Assembly: GCA_019843655.1 (NCBI GenBank)
Contig: JACDQD010000002.1
Location: 37,878,333-37,942,332 of the forward strand
Direction of reading: 5' to 3'
Length of the DNA: 64,000 bases
Source: Lethocerus indicus
Taxonomy: Eukaryota > Arthropoda > Insecta > Hemiptera > Belostomatidae
Part shown: positions 10,996 through 23,374 of the stretch, piece after piece
Numbering within the stretch: the first letter of the stretch is position 1
Layout: each line of letters opens with the position of its first letter
Position numbers and translations under genes: made by a program
The notes under the pieces: model-generated
What the model saw: only the letters and a program-made list of their open reading frames with translations
The model's database searches: none
What the model was told of the DNA's origin: nothing

Positions 10996-11618
10996 AAACC
11001 TACCTATCGTCGTGCATATAACTGGAATAGCAGTTGATTGTATCAAAAAAATAAATTGAAAAATTTGGAAATTTGTTAAAGACTGCTTCGTGTGGGTTGT
11101 CCTCTGTGAACAGTGCTTTTTCGCCGGCTAAGAGTGGGGTTTATAACCGAGTTGAGGGAGCGGGCGATGGGGAGTTTGGACTGTTTGTTAAGAGGGACGG
11201 TACATGGCTACTACTATTTATAGTCGGACCGTTAGCCGGTCCCGGGTCCCACCCGAACTCCCTCGTCAAAATACAGTCGGGCCACTTGACCGCATCTTTA
11301 TATGACATTTCTGTAAACTCACTCGAGCTTCGGGGTGCTTAAACCCCGCCGCTTAAACACCCCCCCCCCCCGCCGCCGCCATCGGGGCCAACTTGAACCC
11401 GAGTGTAACCCCCGGTACAGGAGGTCGTCTTCTCCTGCCGTTCTAATTAGCGTAATCAGAGCGTGAATATAAAAAATTAGTCCTACCGTCGTCGTTCTTT
11501 AAATCGTTAACTAGTATCTTGAATGAATAGCGGAATAGATCTTCTGAAATAGTGACAATGAGACAATAGGAAAACGTTAAAATTCCTAGGACGCCAACCT
11601 ATAAAATGGAATCTAAAT
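10996..11618. other. Unassigned sequence with a C-rich run
   Basis: No gene was recognised. A poly-C/CCG run lies at about 11360-11381. Confidence 0.4.
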
Positions 11619-11772
11619 ATTAGGGGTAACCAAAAATAATCGACATTTTGACTCTTGAGTAAAAAAGAAACTCTGCCACTTTCCCGGCAACTTTTCGATT
11701 CCCCCCTTGAGGAACTCCTCAAGACCAAAATACATCTTATCAAATTGTCTTATTACTTTTGGGTACACCTTA
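11619..11772 (-). mobile_element. Internally deleted mariner (220 bp family)
   Basis: Shortened copy with both ends (TATTAGGGGTAACCAAAA and TACTTTTGGGTACACCTTA) and a further internal deletion that removes most of the 3' untranslated part. Confidence 0.75.
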
Positions 11773-12049
11773 AAGAATACCAAAATTGGTCGTTCTCTGT
11801 CAAAGCGGTTCAGAGATATAGTTTTGCAAAAAGTCCTTTATGCCCTGGAACAGTGTGTTATTTTTCATAACGAACACCGAATTTTCTTTAAATTGTTCGC
11901 TCCACTGCACTTTACTTTGTGTACAATTCGGGGCTCAGTAAATAGAACGTAATCACTTTAAATTTATTATCGATATTTGGTTTTAAATTGACAGTTTTCA
12001 TGCCTGGAAACGACACTATTTTGACGGTATAGCTAAGTATATATTTTAT
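11773..12049. other. Unassigned sequence
   Basis: No gene or repeat was recognised. Confidence 0.35.
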
Positions 12050-12507
12050 TTTAATATACTTGTTTTGTGGTCTGCGAGGGGTTGGAATACCGTGGGTTCG
12101 TGGTGTTTCTGTCTCCTCTCTCGCCGGTCTGGTCTTTTGATAGACCGGTTTTTCGGCCGGTCGCCATCTTCAGTAGCGCTGTGTTAGAATCACTGTCGGC
12201 ACTTTGGATGTTTTTCAGGGGCATCCTCACTGCCCACTGTCACTTTCACTTGTATACTGTGCTTAGTTAACTGTACTTTAAAGGACCCTACCCTCAACTC
12301 AAATAAGACAAAAATATAATTCCCCCAACAGCACAATAACAAGACACGTATCTGACAAACACCACAGTACAGGTGAAAGTGACAGTGCAGTGAGGATGCC
12401 CGAAAAACATCCAAAAGGGCTACTGAAGATGGCGACCGGCCGAAACCGGTCTAGCAAAAGACCAAACCGGCGAGAGGAGACAGAAACACCACGAACCCAC
12501 TGTATTT
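12050..12507 (+). mobile_element. PLE fold-back copy
   Basis: The left tail (AATATACTTGTTTTGTGG) and inverted arm are followed by the same body segment as the 2988 copy, then a direct arm that ends at CACGAACCCACTG without the tail. The right arm has an intact hammerhead-like core (12419-12455). No exact TSD was found. Confidence 0.8.
12419..12455 (+). ncRNA. Hammerhead-like ribozyme core in PLE arm
   Basis: In order: GCTA (stem I), CTGAAGA, one extra T, GGC-GACCG-GCC (short stem II), GAAA, CCGGTC, then TAGC, which pairs with GCTA. A15.1 to U16.1 spell the palindrome ACCGGT, so stem III would form between two molecules. Predicted cleavage follows C12451. Hammerheads with a reduced stem III that work as dimers are known from Penelope-like elements. 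The extra base before stem II is a deviation, so activity is uncertain. Confidence 0.5.
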
Positions 12508-13084
12508 TTTATATACCGGAGGTTTGTTGGTGGCAGTTTTTGACTGGAATTTCATAGGTTGAGTGGTAGTTAAGTCCAAGCGTGTACTATGAAGTAGCGA
12601 TATTTTATTATTCTTGTTTTTTTTATTTAATACATTTAAAGGTAATTCAGGAGTCGCCTTCAACAGTTTGAGTTACCTCCAGATCGCATTATACCTCTCT
12701 CTCTCGTCTTGTATCTGAATTCTATCAAGAATCTGTTTGGTGCTAATTATCTAATTGTGCTTTAGTGTTGTGCTACCAGATTTTGTGGTCACCTCGTACT
12801 CCCGATTCTCCTTCTCTTCTATTTATTTAAGCGAGTCAGTGTGTTCTGGTCGGCGGTGATGTCCATAGAAGGGAAGGTGATACGGCCACTCTGATCAGAG
12901 CCGCTCTCGGCCCACGCTCTCGGCACTCCATCTCCTCCAACCTTCCGGCCATCTGCTCCCACCTACCCTACCCGTTATCCGGTTCGCCTCCCGCCGGTTC
13001 AACGCTTCCACATTTCCTTATTTCGGCCTTTACGGTTAAACGGCGGCCCCGAATTTGTATTTGGGAAATGTTACAGTTTGAAGG
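12508..13084. other. Unassigned sequence
   Basis: No gene or known repeat was recognised. Confidence 0.35.
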
Positions 13085-13440
13085 TTTCTATCCCAACATA
13101 GCTCGCATCCAGAGATTCCAGTCAAAAGTCCTTCCAGTACCATCCCCTAATGCTCCCCCCTCCCCCGGGGTATGTTTCTAACCGAACAATCCGTAATGAC
13201 CTCAACATACCCCGACAGTCGCCTTAAATTCCATTCCCGCCTCTCTCTCTCCACATCCAAATCCACTCGCGTTCAGCCCCTTTCCTCTTTTACCCACCCA
13301 TTGTCGGCTTAAACGCCACCGGCCCAGAGACTTTCTGTAGGCCGGATACGGGTCAAAGTACCATCACTGGATGGTCATCATTATCGAGTGAAACTAATCA
13401 AACAAACCCCAATTGTACCTATAACTGGCGTATAGTTGAT
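13085..13440 (+). mobile_element. Jockey-type LINE 3' end with 3' UTR
   Basis: Reads NIARIQRFQSKVL, YVSNRTIRNDLN and KFHSRLSLSTSKSTR-type sequence with frameshifts. A 3' untranslated block follows (GGATGGTCATCATTATCGAG, AACTGGCGTATAGTTGATTG) that also ends the copy at 26312. Confidence 0.75.
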
Positions 13441-13782
13441 TGTACACTACGGATTTTATCGACTCACGGTCAAGTATATTTCTAAGGTTAAATAAAAATC
13501 CTGAAAATATCCGTATGAATAACATGCTCGCGGTTGTAACTCCCGAACTGATTGTACTCAACTTGCGAACTGTTGAATTTTTAATTCGTCAAAATTAAGC
13601 GCGCCTTTTAAAGCCATCGAACCGACAGAACCACGAGAACAGTCAGTTCTAGTAGATAGATTTTAGACGAAATATTTTCTCCCGGAATGTAACGGGTCGT
13701 TGCTTTCATGTTGAAATATCCTAAAGCCCAAAGTGTTGTCAGCGGAAATCAAAGTTGGACACACTTAACCCTCTACGAGGGT
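13441..13782. other. Unassigned sequence
   Basis: No gene was recognised. TTAACCCTCTACGAGG at about 13765 looks like the start of a piggyBac MITE end cut off by the following PLE piece. Confidence 0.35.
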
Positions 13783-13925
13783 TGGTCTTTTGCTAGACCG
13801 GTTTCGGCCGCTCGCCCATTTTCAGTAGCGGTCACAGTACAAGTGACAAAAGATTTCGGGAACAGCCGAAACCGGTCTGGAAAAAGACCCAAACTACCGA
13901 GACGAGACAGAAATAAAAGAAAAAT
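13783..13925. mobile_element. Short PLE fold-back
   Basis: Inverted arm (TTGCTAGACCGGTTTCGGCC to TTTCAGTAGCGG) and a reduced direct arm (CAGCCGAAACCGGTCTGG) with almost no body. It is probably a deletion product. The minus-strand core has CTGAAAA, losing the conserved G8. Confidence 0.65.
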
Positions 13926-14052
13926 CTACAAAATTATTTTTCCTTGCCCGTCGATAGCCCACAGTTCTATGCTGTGCAATCCGCGTGGGTTAAATTTGTC
14001 GGCTAAGCTCAATTTTTCATCATCCGTCTTTAGTATCGGCCTTAATTTAAAA

Positions 14053-14287
14053 CTCTATGGGCCGGTGTAAGTTTCAGGTCACATTTCAATTTAACCGAGA
14101 TTTTACCAAATAATTATAGCCTTTTTCGCGACATGGCGGATAAATCTTAATCCTATAACGTTGAGAAGACAGCCAATATCAATATCAGTTTTTTTTTCAT
14201 TCGCTTATATAGGTTTATAATTGCTGATTTTTCGTCCCCCCCAAGTTTTTTGGATTTAAAATAAAAATTTGGCCCGTAGAGGGTTAA
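14053..14287 (+). mobile_element. piggyBac-type MITE (CCCTCTATGGGCC family)
   Basis: About 235 bp starting CTCTATGGGCCGGTGTAA (left TTAA lost) and ending GGCCCGTAGAGGG-TTAA. The shared interior includes CCAAATAATTATAGC, GGCGGATAAATCTTAATCC and TATAGGTTTATAATTGC. TTAA flanks and CCC/GGG ends point to piggyBac mobilisation. Confidence 0.75.
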
Positions 14288-14892
14288 TATTCTTTTAAAG
14301 TTGAAAAACATATCGTCAGATTGTACGAGACGATATCGGTATTATTTTATAGTAGTATTTTACGGCTACAATTTACACTGTACTGTACCTGTGTTACTAC
14401 GAAAATCATTTCCCTTTCTATTCAAATCCGAGCCTGTGGGCTCTCAATTGGCCGCGGAACATGCCCCCCCCCCCGGAACATGTTCACGATTAACCGGGGC
14501 CCCAACTAGCGGTAATTTTTTGTAATTGTTGCCATTTTAAACGGCTTTGTTTGCTCCCTCGCGTCGTATTCTGTATTAATTATTGCCAGTAGCGGTTGTG
14601 GCCCGCAACCGTCCTCAAGGCCGATTCAATTATGCCTTGAGTGATTTTCCACTCCCGTTTTGTGATGAGAGAGCGGCTCCAATAATCGCCCATCGGTCCC
14701 ATCGATTGCCCCCCCCCCCTCCCCATAACAACAGCCCCTCTCGGATAAAATAGGAATTTTTCTTAGATTCTGCCCTAAAGTCGGTGGACAGTGATAGAGG
14801 TGAAGGTGGCTGGCACGTGACCTCCATTAAATTGTCCGCAATAAAAAACCTCGATTATTCTTTCCGAAGGTGCACCTCACGAGGTATATATA
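14288..14892. other. Unassigned sequence with poly-C runs
   Basis: No gene was recognised. Poly-C runs lie at about 14465-14474 and 14709-14718. Confidence 0.35.
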
Positions 14893-15465
14893 GGAGGTCT
14901 GTTCAAAAACGTTTTGGGTTTTTTCAAAAATTATTCATTTACGAATATCTATTTCGTCCCCTTCGAAGTAATCCCCCACCAGATATTGTAGACTTGTGCC
15001 GACGTTTTTTTCCAATCCTCGAAGCGATTCATTTTTTCTGATTTCGTTAAGCTCCATCTTCGATACCGTTTTATATCTCCTCTCGTCCTTTCGTGTACCG
15101 TTTCAGTTTTGGGAACGAGAAAAAGTCACACAGGGGAATCCGGCATTATTAGAGTGTTGTTTTTGGCCAAAAATCGCTGTAAAAGCCAATTTTTGTTCTT
15201 CCGCAAATAATAAAAACATCGAATGGCACGAGCCAATCGATATTTTCAAGTCCCCTCACCAACTTCTACGATCCATTTTTCGGAATGGGTAAAAATGGAA
15301 GACGAATCGGAAAAAACGTGCGAGAAAATCGGCTTTAAAAGATTAACCGAACGTTCACAACGGCTGAAATTGTCGGCATAAATTAGGTACACGAGGCTAT
15401 AAAAAAAAACCGTAGATTGAATATACTTATTTCGCGAATAAATCGGAAATTCGCGATACTTTTTG
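14893..15465 (-). mobile_element. Mariner 3' end (GDYFEGDEIDI type)
   Basis: The minus strand reads ESLRGLEKNVGTSLQY and GDYFEGDEIDIRK before a stop. This matches the C-terminus of a mariner group widespread in animals, followed by the terminal AACAGACCTCC. The rest is frameshifted and contains shared blocks (AAGACGAATCGG, AAATCGGCTTTAAAAG) also present in the second copy at 59268. Confidence 0.7.
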
Positions 15466-15588
15466 AATTTGGTATTAATAATACAAATATGTGGAAGCGA
15501 ACGAGCAGGAGAAAACCTTTACGTAGAAATAGACTTAAATAAACGGGCGCCGAAAGAGCGGTAAAACAGGAAAACAATAAAGAAATAG

Positions 15589-15864
15589 GGAACAACTAAA
15601 AAAAGCAACAATAGATTAAGGGAAATAAAAAAAAAAAAACAGAACCAGGACACAAGATCAGGACATACAAAAGCGACACACTTACACTTCGATGAGGAAA
15701 TTCAACAAATATATGAGGGTGAACAATGGACAAATTTTGAAAACGATATAGACCCATTGAAACAGAATATTAACAGGGCCATTAACGGAATGAGAGAGAC
15801 TGACAATGGACGAAAAATAAGTGGAATTACAAACAGTTTAAATCAAATCTTAGGGACTTGCTAG
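15589..15864 (+). CDS. Unrecognised 91-codon open stretch
   Basis: An open frame runs between a TAG at 15586-15588 and a TAG at 15862-15864 and has the feel of real coding sequence: mixed charged and polar residues such as HFDEEIQQIYEGEQWTNFE and a lysine-rich beginning. It has no early ATG, so it would be an internal piece. I do not recognise the family. A retrotransposon origin is likely given the surroundings, but chance cannot be excluded. Confidence 0.2.
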   Translation, partial: GTTKKSNNRLREIKKKKQNQDTRSGHTKATHLHFDEEIQQIYEGEQWTNFENDIDPLKQNINRAINGMRETDNGRKISGITNSLNQILGTC

Positions 15865-15865
15865 G

Positions 15866-16422
15866 GTTCATAACAAGGACACCGTATTTCGATAAGCACA
15901 ATCAAATTTGTAATAGTTATTGCGCTTAGAGTGAATTGAAATAAAATCATTTATCTATATAAATTGTGCCGATTGGAGGGGTTAGGCCCTCCCCGGGGGG
16001 CCTGTTGTCTTCGTCCCGGTCTATTTCTGGTGCTGTTCTTCTTAAATGGCGGCCAAAACATTTCTACAATGTCTCGGACAACTACGGGACTTCCCCGATC
16101 TCAAGTCAAGTCGCTCGGTTCCATCCGTCGGACAGTGTTATTATTGTACAACGCCTGTTGGACAGTGTTTCGTTTAATTAGGGCCAATTTCGTTTGTTCT
16201 TTAAAATTAAAAAAATCGTTTCGGTTGAAGCGGAATAGAGAATGACGGCGGTGTCGCGAAATTTTGTCGATATTTCGACAGCGCTTTTCCGGTTTAGGAT
16301 AAGATACGAACAGCCGTGGAAAATACTCGAAGCGGATATAAATAGAAAATATTTATCAGCCTGGTAATAATAATCCTGATAAAGTTGCCTATTTCTGTTC
16401 ATATTCGTTTAACCGAAACTCA
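15866..16422. other. Unassigned sequence
   Basis: No gene or known repeat was recognised. Confidence 0.35.
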
Positions 16423-16629
16423 TATTAGGGGTACCCAAGAGTAATCGATATTTTGACTTTGGAATTCATTTTATTTTGCCAGAAAAAGAAACTTTAATTA
16501 TTAATCTACTATATATTCACCGATATTATCGACAACTCTCCGCCGCCACTTTTCCGGCAAATTTTCGAATTCCCCCCCTCTTTAAGAACTCCTCGATACC
16601 AAAATACGTACTTTTGGGTACACCTAATA
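16423..16629 (-). mobile_element. Internally deleted mariner (220 bp family)
   Basis: Near-complete copy with ends TATTAGGGGTACCCAAGAG and TACTTTTGGGTACACCTAAT, and TA at both edges. The minus strand carries the transposase C-terminus. Confidence 0.8.
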
Positions 16630-16687
16630 TACTGGTTTCACCTCCGGAACTCGATAACGGCTATAAAATGTTTTTTTAGTCTAATCG

Positions 16688-16742
16688 ATTTTCTGTCTCC
16701 CCTCGTCGGTTTCGGCTGCTCTCCACCTTCAGTAGCAGTGTG
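16688..16742 (-). mobile_element. PLE arm fragment
   Basis: TTTCTGTCTCCCCTCG, TCGGTTTCGGCTGCTC and CTTCAGTAGCAG match the inverted arm; the tail and the CCGGTC block are deleted. Confidence 0.6.
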
Positions 16743-16745
16743 AGC

Positions 16746-16752
16746 CACTATA

Positions 16753-16805
<53 letters not shown>
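16746..16805. repeat. (TA)n microsatellite
   Basis: About 28 TA units with a single G interruption near the left end. Confidence 0.95.
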
Positions 16806-16808
<3 letters not shown>

Positions 16809-19800
16809 GTATATAGGATATAATTTACATCCTAATCCGCTAGTTCAGTATTACCCGTCCATTATCCTCCCAACGACGGCTTAAACGCCACTGACCCGGA
16901 GATCCGTTTATTGTAGATTTGGAGTCAAAAATTTAAGTCTATTAAGTCGCGAATAAACATAGCACAACGGTACATTTGTCGTTTATATTATTTCGCTTAT
17001 TTTAACTATTTCCACGTTCCATTTCTTTGCCTCTTCCACCGGGATGTTTCACCCCCTGATTTTATCCCAGCGCCGATATCTCCGGCCGGCTGCTGTGAGG
17101 GCCATGAATTATTAAACCGCGTTCTACAATGGGCTTCTACAAAGGGCGCGTGCCGGTTTACTTAACTACTTCTTTTCATATTTTTCATCCCTCTGTCCCC
17201 TTTTTCTCCCCCCTCTTGTCCGTCTTTCTCCGCGTCTCTTTTCTCTTTTTTTCGCCTGTTTTCCGCCGGACAAAAGGACGAGAAGGGGCCGCCCGTGAAA
17301 GAAACAAAAGCGTCTTTTCTGGCCGTTGACGCTCAGTGAAGAAAGCTGGCCGTTTTTGACCCGTCCACCGTGCGGAAAATAATACATCCGCCCTTTGGAT
17401 TTTCCATCCATTTATATCCCGTAACAGACCCGAGTTATCGACTCTTGGCGGCTGGCTGAAATTATTTTTCAGTAACGAATCATGAATTCGTAACTGTTAG
17501 GTCTAAATTTCAACAAAGTAAATTCATTACTTGAGGAATATTGTCCATAAAAATCAGTATTGAAAACCGTACGTACAGACCTTGCCGTACAAATAAATGG
17601 ATGGAGCCCAATCGGGTGGTTTCCAAATACGGGAATAATCCGGAACTGCGGGGGAGGGTCAACATTGGGTTCGTCCCACATTACTCGATCCTGCAGGATT
17701 GCTAGTGATAATTCAAATTCTGTTGGCATCATTTAACCGAAATTTAAGTTGTGCGCCGACATACATATGGCTGTATTATTGTAGTTCATTTCACGTCCAG
17801 GAATTCATTTCAGTGTCCGGCATGAATCTCTATACTATCGGCAATTCGGTGAATGGAATCTCTAAAAACTATCCTAGGGGCTGCAGTCAGGGTAATTAGT
17901 GAAATCAATGGGCTGGAAATGGATCTCGGGGTTGATTATAAATATTTCGGGTATTCCATAAATAGCGCGGTCGTTGTCTGAAACGAGTTTTCCGGTTCAA
18001 TTGGAAATTCAAAACCGGAATAAATTCGACCTCACTCTTTTGGAATCGAGATTGGTGGCGCACACTTGTTCCCGAGTGCTACAAAGATAGCCCTAATTCA
18101 TGAAAAAGGCGTTTAATTTCATTTTATATAAAATGTTACTGTCCGACAGTTCAATGGGCGGATTGCATGAAAATAACCCGTGTAGAAAAATTAACCCTTC
18201 GGAGGCTTAATTCCGCAAGCGTATTTCTCGGAAATGATTAATAGTAACATTGAGACGTCTACTATTGAGAAATTACCGTCGATGGACATTCGTAGAAAGC
18301 GGTCGGCGGTGCCACTCAGGTGGCCTAGGAACCGCAAAGCGGAACCGTATCACGTTTGGAATTCTCTAACGGCTTACTCACTGTAGACGTTCCCTTCGTG
18401 ACTCCCAGAAAATATAAGATAAATATTTTGCTACATAAGAAATGATGATAACGCATTTTTGTTTTCCCTCTTACCGTGCGCTTTGGAGACACAGAAGCGT
18501 TATTCTACTTTCTTTAAGGTGGGACGGATTTAGCTTTTCGACGAAAGCTATATAAAAAGAGTCTTTTCCGGACCTTTTCCTGTCCGCGAGGCGCGCACTT
18601 CTCGAGCAGTTTCGGCGTCTAACCGACGTCTATACATAAATACAAGAGTGAACTGTGGGCCTTTAAATTATGATTATACGACCTCTTTTAAATAAATCAT
18701 CATTCCGTCAGTTTTTATCTGCGTTTCTGGCGCTGCATCTGTATAGAGTCGCTACTTGGTTGCAGTGAAATGAAGAAATATTGTTTAAATTAGCCGGAAT
18801 CGTGAAAAATATTTTCCACCCAGTGTACATTGTGTTCGTGTCGAGATATCGTCTAGCGATTGTCTGTATAAAGACCATTAAGATGTTATCAAGTGATCGG
18901 TAGATATACACTTTTTTGTTGCTGACTGAACCTATTAGGATGAACGACTCCTGTAAAGGGTAGATTTGAACTGCAAATTTCGACTGTTGAGACCTCCGCT
19001 GAAAATGGATTTATGACTTCCTACAGCCGACAAAATGACAATATACAAAGCTATGTTGAAACAACATAAATATCCAACGCTGCTTCGAATCATCCTGAGT
19101 CCTCAATGGTACGTTAGAATCCTCTAGTTTCCCGTCGTATCTTCCGTAATTTTTAGTAAAACCTTCCAGACCTCTGCGAAAAATTACTTCGCCAGTCCGA
19201 AGCGTTCCCGGACTGATTTCATTTACGTTTCGGGCCCTTATTTTTACGGTTTCACCGTCGGAATGAATAAGCGCGTGCACTACGCGTTCAAGGCCGTTCT
19301 CGCAAATGCATCCGTCGCTTTGTTCTCGAGTTTTACCCCGCGTAATTTCCTATTCCGAATCGACCCGTCGACGAAGAAAAAACCTTCGCGAAGAGGAGAG
19401 GTACGATGAGAAAAACGCGAACGCCGGCGAAAATGTTGACCCGGCGCTTGCCGGTGAAAGTCACCGGAGAAAGTGCCGACGGATTCTTTTTCATTCCACT
19501 TTTCTATTCAAAAAGCGATAAAAAAAAGAAGAAGAAAAGGTCGACCCTATTATATTTTTCGATTGAAATTGCCCTCCATTCGAATCCGAGTCCGGTCGTC
19601 TCGAAACGGCGATTTTCAGCTGAACGGCGACAACTTTATCTTCAGCACTTATGCACGAGGGCGATAATATTATCTGAACGTCCGTTTTTTTTAATTCACC
19701 CAACGCCTCTTCCCGTTTTAAAAACTGACTGCCCAGATTCATATTTACGGAGTTGCACAATTTCGTTTCGTTTATAACATTTTCGACCGAATGTTGAATA

Positions 19801-19921
19801 CATTCCCGATTATGTGTATTATAAACATTGGCATTTATCACGAATTTCATTCCCGCCTCTCTGCCCATCTCCCAGATCCCATCTTCTCCACTGTCCGGTC
19901 AGAACCATATCAGGACAATAC
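16806..19921. other. 3.1 kb with no recognised gene or repeat
   Basis: This is the longest stretch in the window without a known repeat. A TATATAAAAAG sequence at 18549-18559 lies in unique DNA but no initiator at the right distance and no open frame follow it. A small (A/G)-rich run lies at 19520-19540. Confidence 0.35.
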
Positions 19922-20138
19922 TTAACCATCTATGGAATTTTTAATTTAAATCCGAAAAAATTGGTGGGGGGGGAACGAAAAATCAGCAATTATATAAACC
20001 TATATATGCGAATGGAAGAAAAAAATTGATATTGATAGTCTTGACAACTTTATAGGATTAAAATTTATGCGCCGTCCCACACGAAAAAAGCTGTAATTAT
20101 TTGTGAACTGAAAGTTACACTGGCCCATAGAGGGTTAA
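19922..20138 (-). mobile_element. piggyBac-type MITE, TTAA to TTAA
   Basis: Complete copy from TTAACCATCTATGG to CCCATAGAGGGTTAA. The interior is the reverse complement of the copy at 14053. Ends and TTAA target are both preserved, so the boundaries are firm. Confidence 0.85.
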
Positions 20139-21263
20139 CATTGTTGATTGTGCTATAGAAAAAAAAGTTTAAAAAGGTGCTTTTGGGTTACGTTTAAAAT
20201 TCGTGTTCCATAATAAAATAGGTGAAATTTCATTATTTTTATTTTTTATTTAATAATTTTAAGCAGAATTATACGAGTTATACGTGGACGTATAGAGTAG
20301 GAGGCGGCCACTTATATCTGAATTTTAACGAGAATCCCTTATCTGTTAATTCTTCGGCGTTTCCAACTCATTTCGGATCTGGGTTTTTTTTTGTTATCAG
20401 TTGAATATTGAAAGAAAATTGTGTCGGCGCGCTATTATATTCATTTCTCGTCCAATCGCCGGCGATTGCGACATTTTCCCGTAAACCTACTATATATGGG
20501 TTACCGTTCTCTTTGTTTCGGAACAAACTACCGAACCCCGGATTCCTTTTAATCTATCGCAGTTCATTTTCTGTGTCGGATTTCATACACCAATTGCAAG
20601 TTGCAGTGAATAAATTGTCCGCTGAATGAATGCCATTCTATACCGTAAGGTTGAAATTATGTTAATTCCTCGCGGGCGGGATATAACGCGGGGAAATTGG
20701 AATTTTTCCTTATCTCTCTACGACAGCCTCTTTTTATCTTTCGGTTGGCGGCCGTTTCTCCTCCTGCCTTTGTTTCATTTCGGCGTCTCGATTCGTCCTT
20801 GTTGTTTGAGTACGAGATCTGTTTTGGACACGTTCAGTAACTCTCGATTAATATCCTGAAGGAAGTATACTTTCAGTATACTTTTTATATATACCTGTTC
20901 ATGTGTTGGAATATATGTAGGACCCATTCGGTCGAGAACTCCATAGTTAGATGCTGTTTTCTTGTTTTTGATGTCGGTTTCGCTATGGGGTTTTTTGAAG
21001 ATATTCGGAGTTACGAATCTCAAGCGTAATTTGATTTTACGCCGGTAAAATTGAGCGTAAACAGGAAAACGGGGGGCCGCAGAGAAGTGAAACCGGAGTG
21101 GATCGGATGGTGGTGGGCCGCGTTTGCACAGTTCGGCCTTCCTCATTCCCCGGGCCGTTACGCAACCCTCGGTTCGTTTCGCGAAAATAGATTTAGCTTT
21201 GAGAAGGAAGAAAAAAATATATAAGACCCGCCCTTGATAGTTTCCAGCCATCTAAACGCCTCC

Positions 21264-21264
<1 letters not shown>

Positions 21265-21315
<51 letters not shown>
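21265..21315. repeat. (TA)n microsatellite
   Basis: About 24 TA units. Confidence 0.95.
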
Positions 21316-21317
<2 letters not shown>

Positions 21318-21525
21318 GAGGCTGATTGTTCGGGATATGTTCAGTAGCATTCTCAATGCGTATTGGGGGCAGCGATGTCGAAACCACTTGAATAGCACTT
21401 TTTATGGGTTGTTTGACCCCGTCAAGAAGGTCAAAGGGGCGAAAATCGACTGTCCTAACGTTCAATGTGGCCAATATTCAAATTGGAAGGCGTTTGTACG
21501 ATATTAGGGTCCAAAGAATGGAAAA

Positions 21526-21590
<65 letters not shown>
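21526..21590. repeat. (TA)n microsatellite
   Basis: About 32 TA units. Confidence 0.95.
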
Positions 21591-21592
<2 letters not shown>

Positions 21593-22164
21593 CAATCGTG
21601 AACACTGTCGACTTTCTTCTCTAGAAGTTCCTCAATACAACTCGAGCGAAATAATTGATGTAAAACCCAAGGATACCGAAATTTCCCCGGCGCCGTTTTC
21701 CTCAAGTCAAAGTCAAGTCCCGAATTACATAATAACGCTCGAACGGAAACCTGTTTGTTATTCAAATATCTTCGCCGATCGTCCGCAAGTTTACAATGGT
21801 AACCGATAATTTTTTCCACCAGGTTTTTAATGTAATGAAAAAGAATAAATTGTTAACCCCGTATACCCCGGCTTCCCTCTGGAAATTCCTTTTCCGTCCA
21901 AATATTTCAATACAGAAACGGACGGACGGGGGCGTTTATAATAAGAAACGATGTGTGAAGGCGGCCGGAGTGCGGCGGGGACGCGTTCGATATTAATGCG
22001 TCGGCTGTACGTGACCGCCGCTATGTGCACAGCCGCGTCCTGCACACTAATTTAAAACCTATTGTCGTCAACAGAAACCTATTCTGTACTTGATTATTAA
22101 CTCTCATCAGTGTATATATATATATATGTGTGCGTGAGCGTCTCCTTTAGGTGCCTGCACCGAA

Positions 22165-22555
22165 TCCCCACTTGAACAGAAAATTTGTTGGACTCTTAAG
22201 GCCGTTACTGAGACGGACATTGAAATTGGCCTCAAGTAACAAACTGACAATATACAAAGCGATACTTAAACCGACACAGGGACATACGGTATAGAGAGCT
22301 ATGGGGTTCCACCAGGAGACATCCGACATCGTCCGCATCCAGAGATTTCAGTCAAAAGTCCTTCGCACCATCCTTAATGCTCCCGGGGTATGTTTCCAAC
22401 CAGACAATCCACCATGACCTCTCAACATACTCCCGGGTGACAATCCGGACGAAGTCACAAAACCTCCGGTTCTCGAAGTTCCACTCCCGCCTTTCTCCTC
22501 ATATATGCATGAAAAAAAAGAATCAGCACTTGTACTCATAACATTCATTGTCATT
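22165..22555 (+). mobile_element. Jockey-type LINE 3' fragment
   Basis: One of the clearer copies. It reads TLKLASSNKLTIYKAILKP, YGIE-x-YGVPPGDIR and RIQRFQSKVLRTILNAP, then NHQTIHHDL-like sequence and KFHSRLSP. There are several frameshifts. Confidence 0.75.
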
Positions 22556-23374
22556 TATTACGGCCGCGGGGGATATAAAACCGGCTTAAACCCAGAAGTG
22601 TTTGGCTTGTCGTTAAACAGGTATGCAGAACTGTGTGTGTCGCGTTGGATTTATTGAAACGGCTGTTTTTGGAATTGGTGAATAATAAAAATTGATATTC
22701 AATTGTGTACACCAATTTTTTTTTTATCACATCCGCAAGGGTTGTTGTCGAATATTAAAATTGAAATGGCGTTGAAATAAAATTAAAAATAATGTACGGA
22801 ATAGCCTCTATTATAGAATTTAGTGCACCTACATAGCCGGAAATCGAACCCGCGCCCCGGAATTCAGGAACGGCCTTCTTTCTGTTTATCTCACCTATTT
22901 CCGTTTTTGTTTGTTTTTTTTCTCGTACAATTTAGTGGGATCACTAATTTAAAATCGCTCCTCCCTTCGACTGGAGGAGCGGGCCGTTATTATTGGAGGG
23001 CGTGGTATGTTAAAATGTTAAAAGCCGCCGCCCCCCTCCTCTAGCGCCTTGTCGCCCTGTGATTTATTTTCCAGAGGGCCCCCGTTAGGTAAATATAGTG
23101 TTTATCCCCCTTCCCCCGGGTCTAACTCCCGGCGGGGAGTTTATTTAAAATCGACTACTCGCTGTGGGTTTTTTCCTCCTCCACGTTTTTTTTTTTCTTG
23201 TAACCTCCCGTAGCGGCTTCCAGAGACCTCTTTCCCTCCTCGACGGCCAAACATGTCGAATTCTCGTTTTCACTGGCCACTCAATGCTGTGTCTACTTAA
23301 CGATTTTAATTCGGGGAATAATGTGTGAAATCTTCTGTGAACTATTCCGAATTCGATTTTAACCTAGTCTAAGG
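22556..23374. other. Unassigned sequence
   Basis: No gene was recognised. A tRNA B-box-like segment on the minus strand at about 22833-22850 does not fold as a tRNA. Confidence 0.35.

Larger units (their letters stand above)
20139..22164. other. Unassigned sequence with TA tracts
   Basis: No gene was recognised outside the two (TA)n tracts listed separately. Open frames here are partly made of the TA tracts (repeated YI). Confidence 0.35.

Noticed and set aside
21380..21474. Non-LTR endonuclease start (ATLNVRTV) on the minus strand
   Set aside because: Only about eight residues resemble the motif; the following sequence lacks the expected endonuclease residues.
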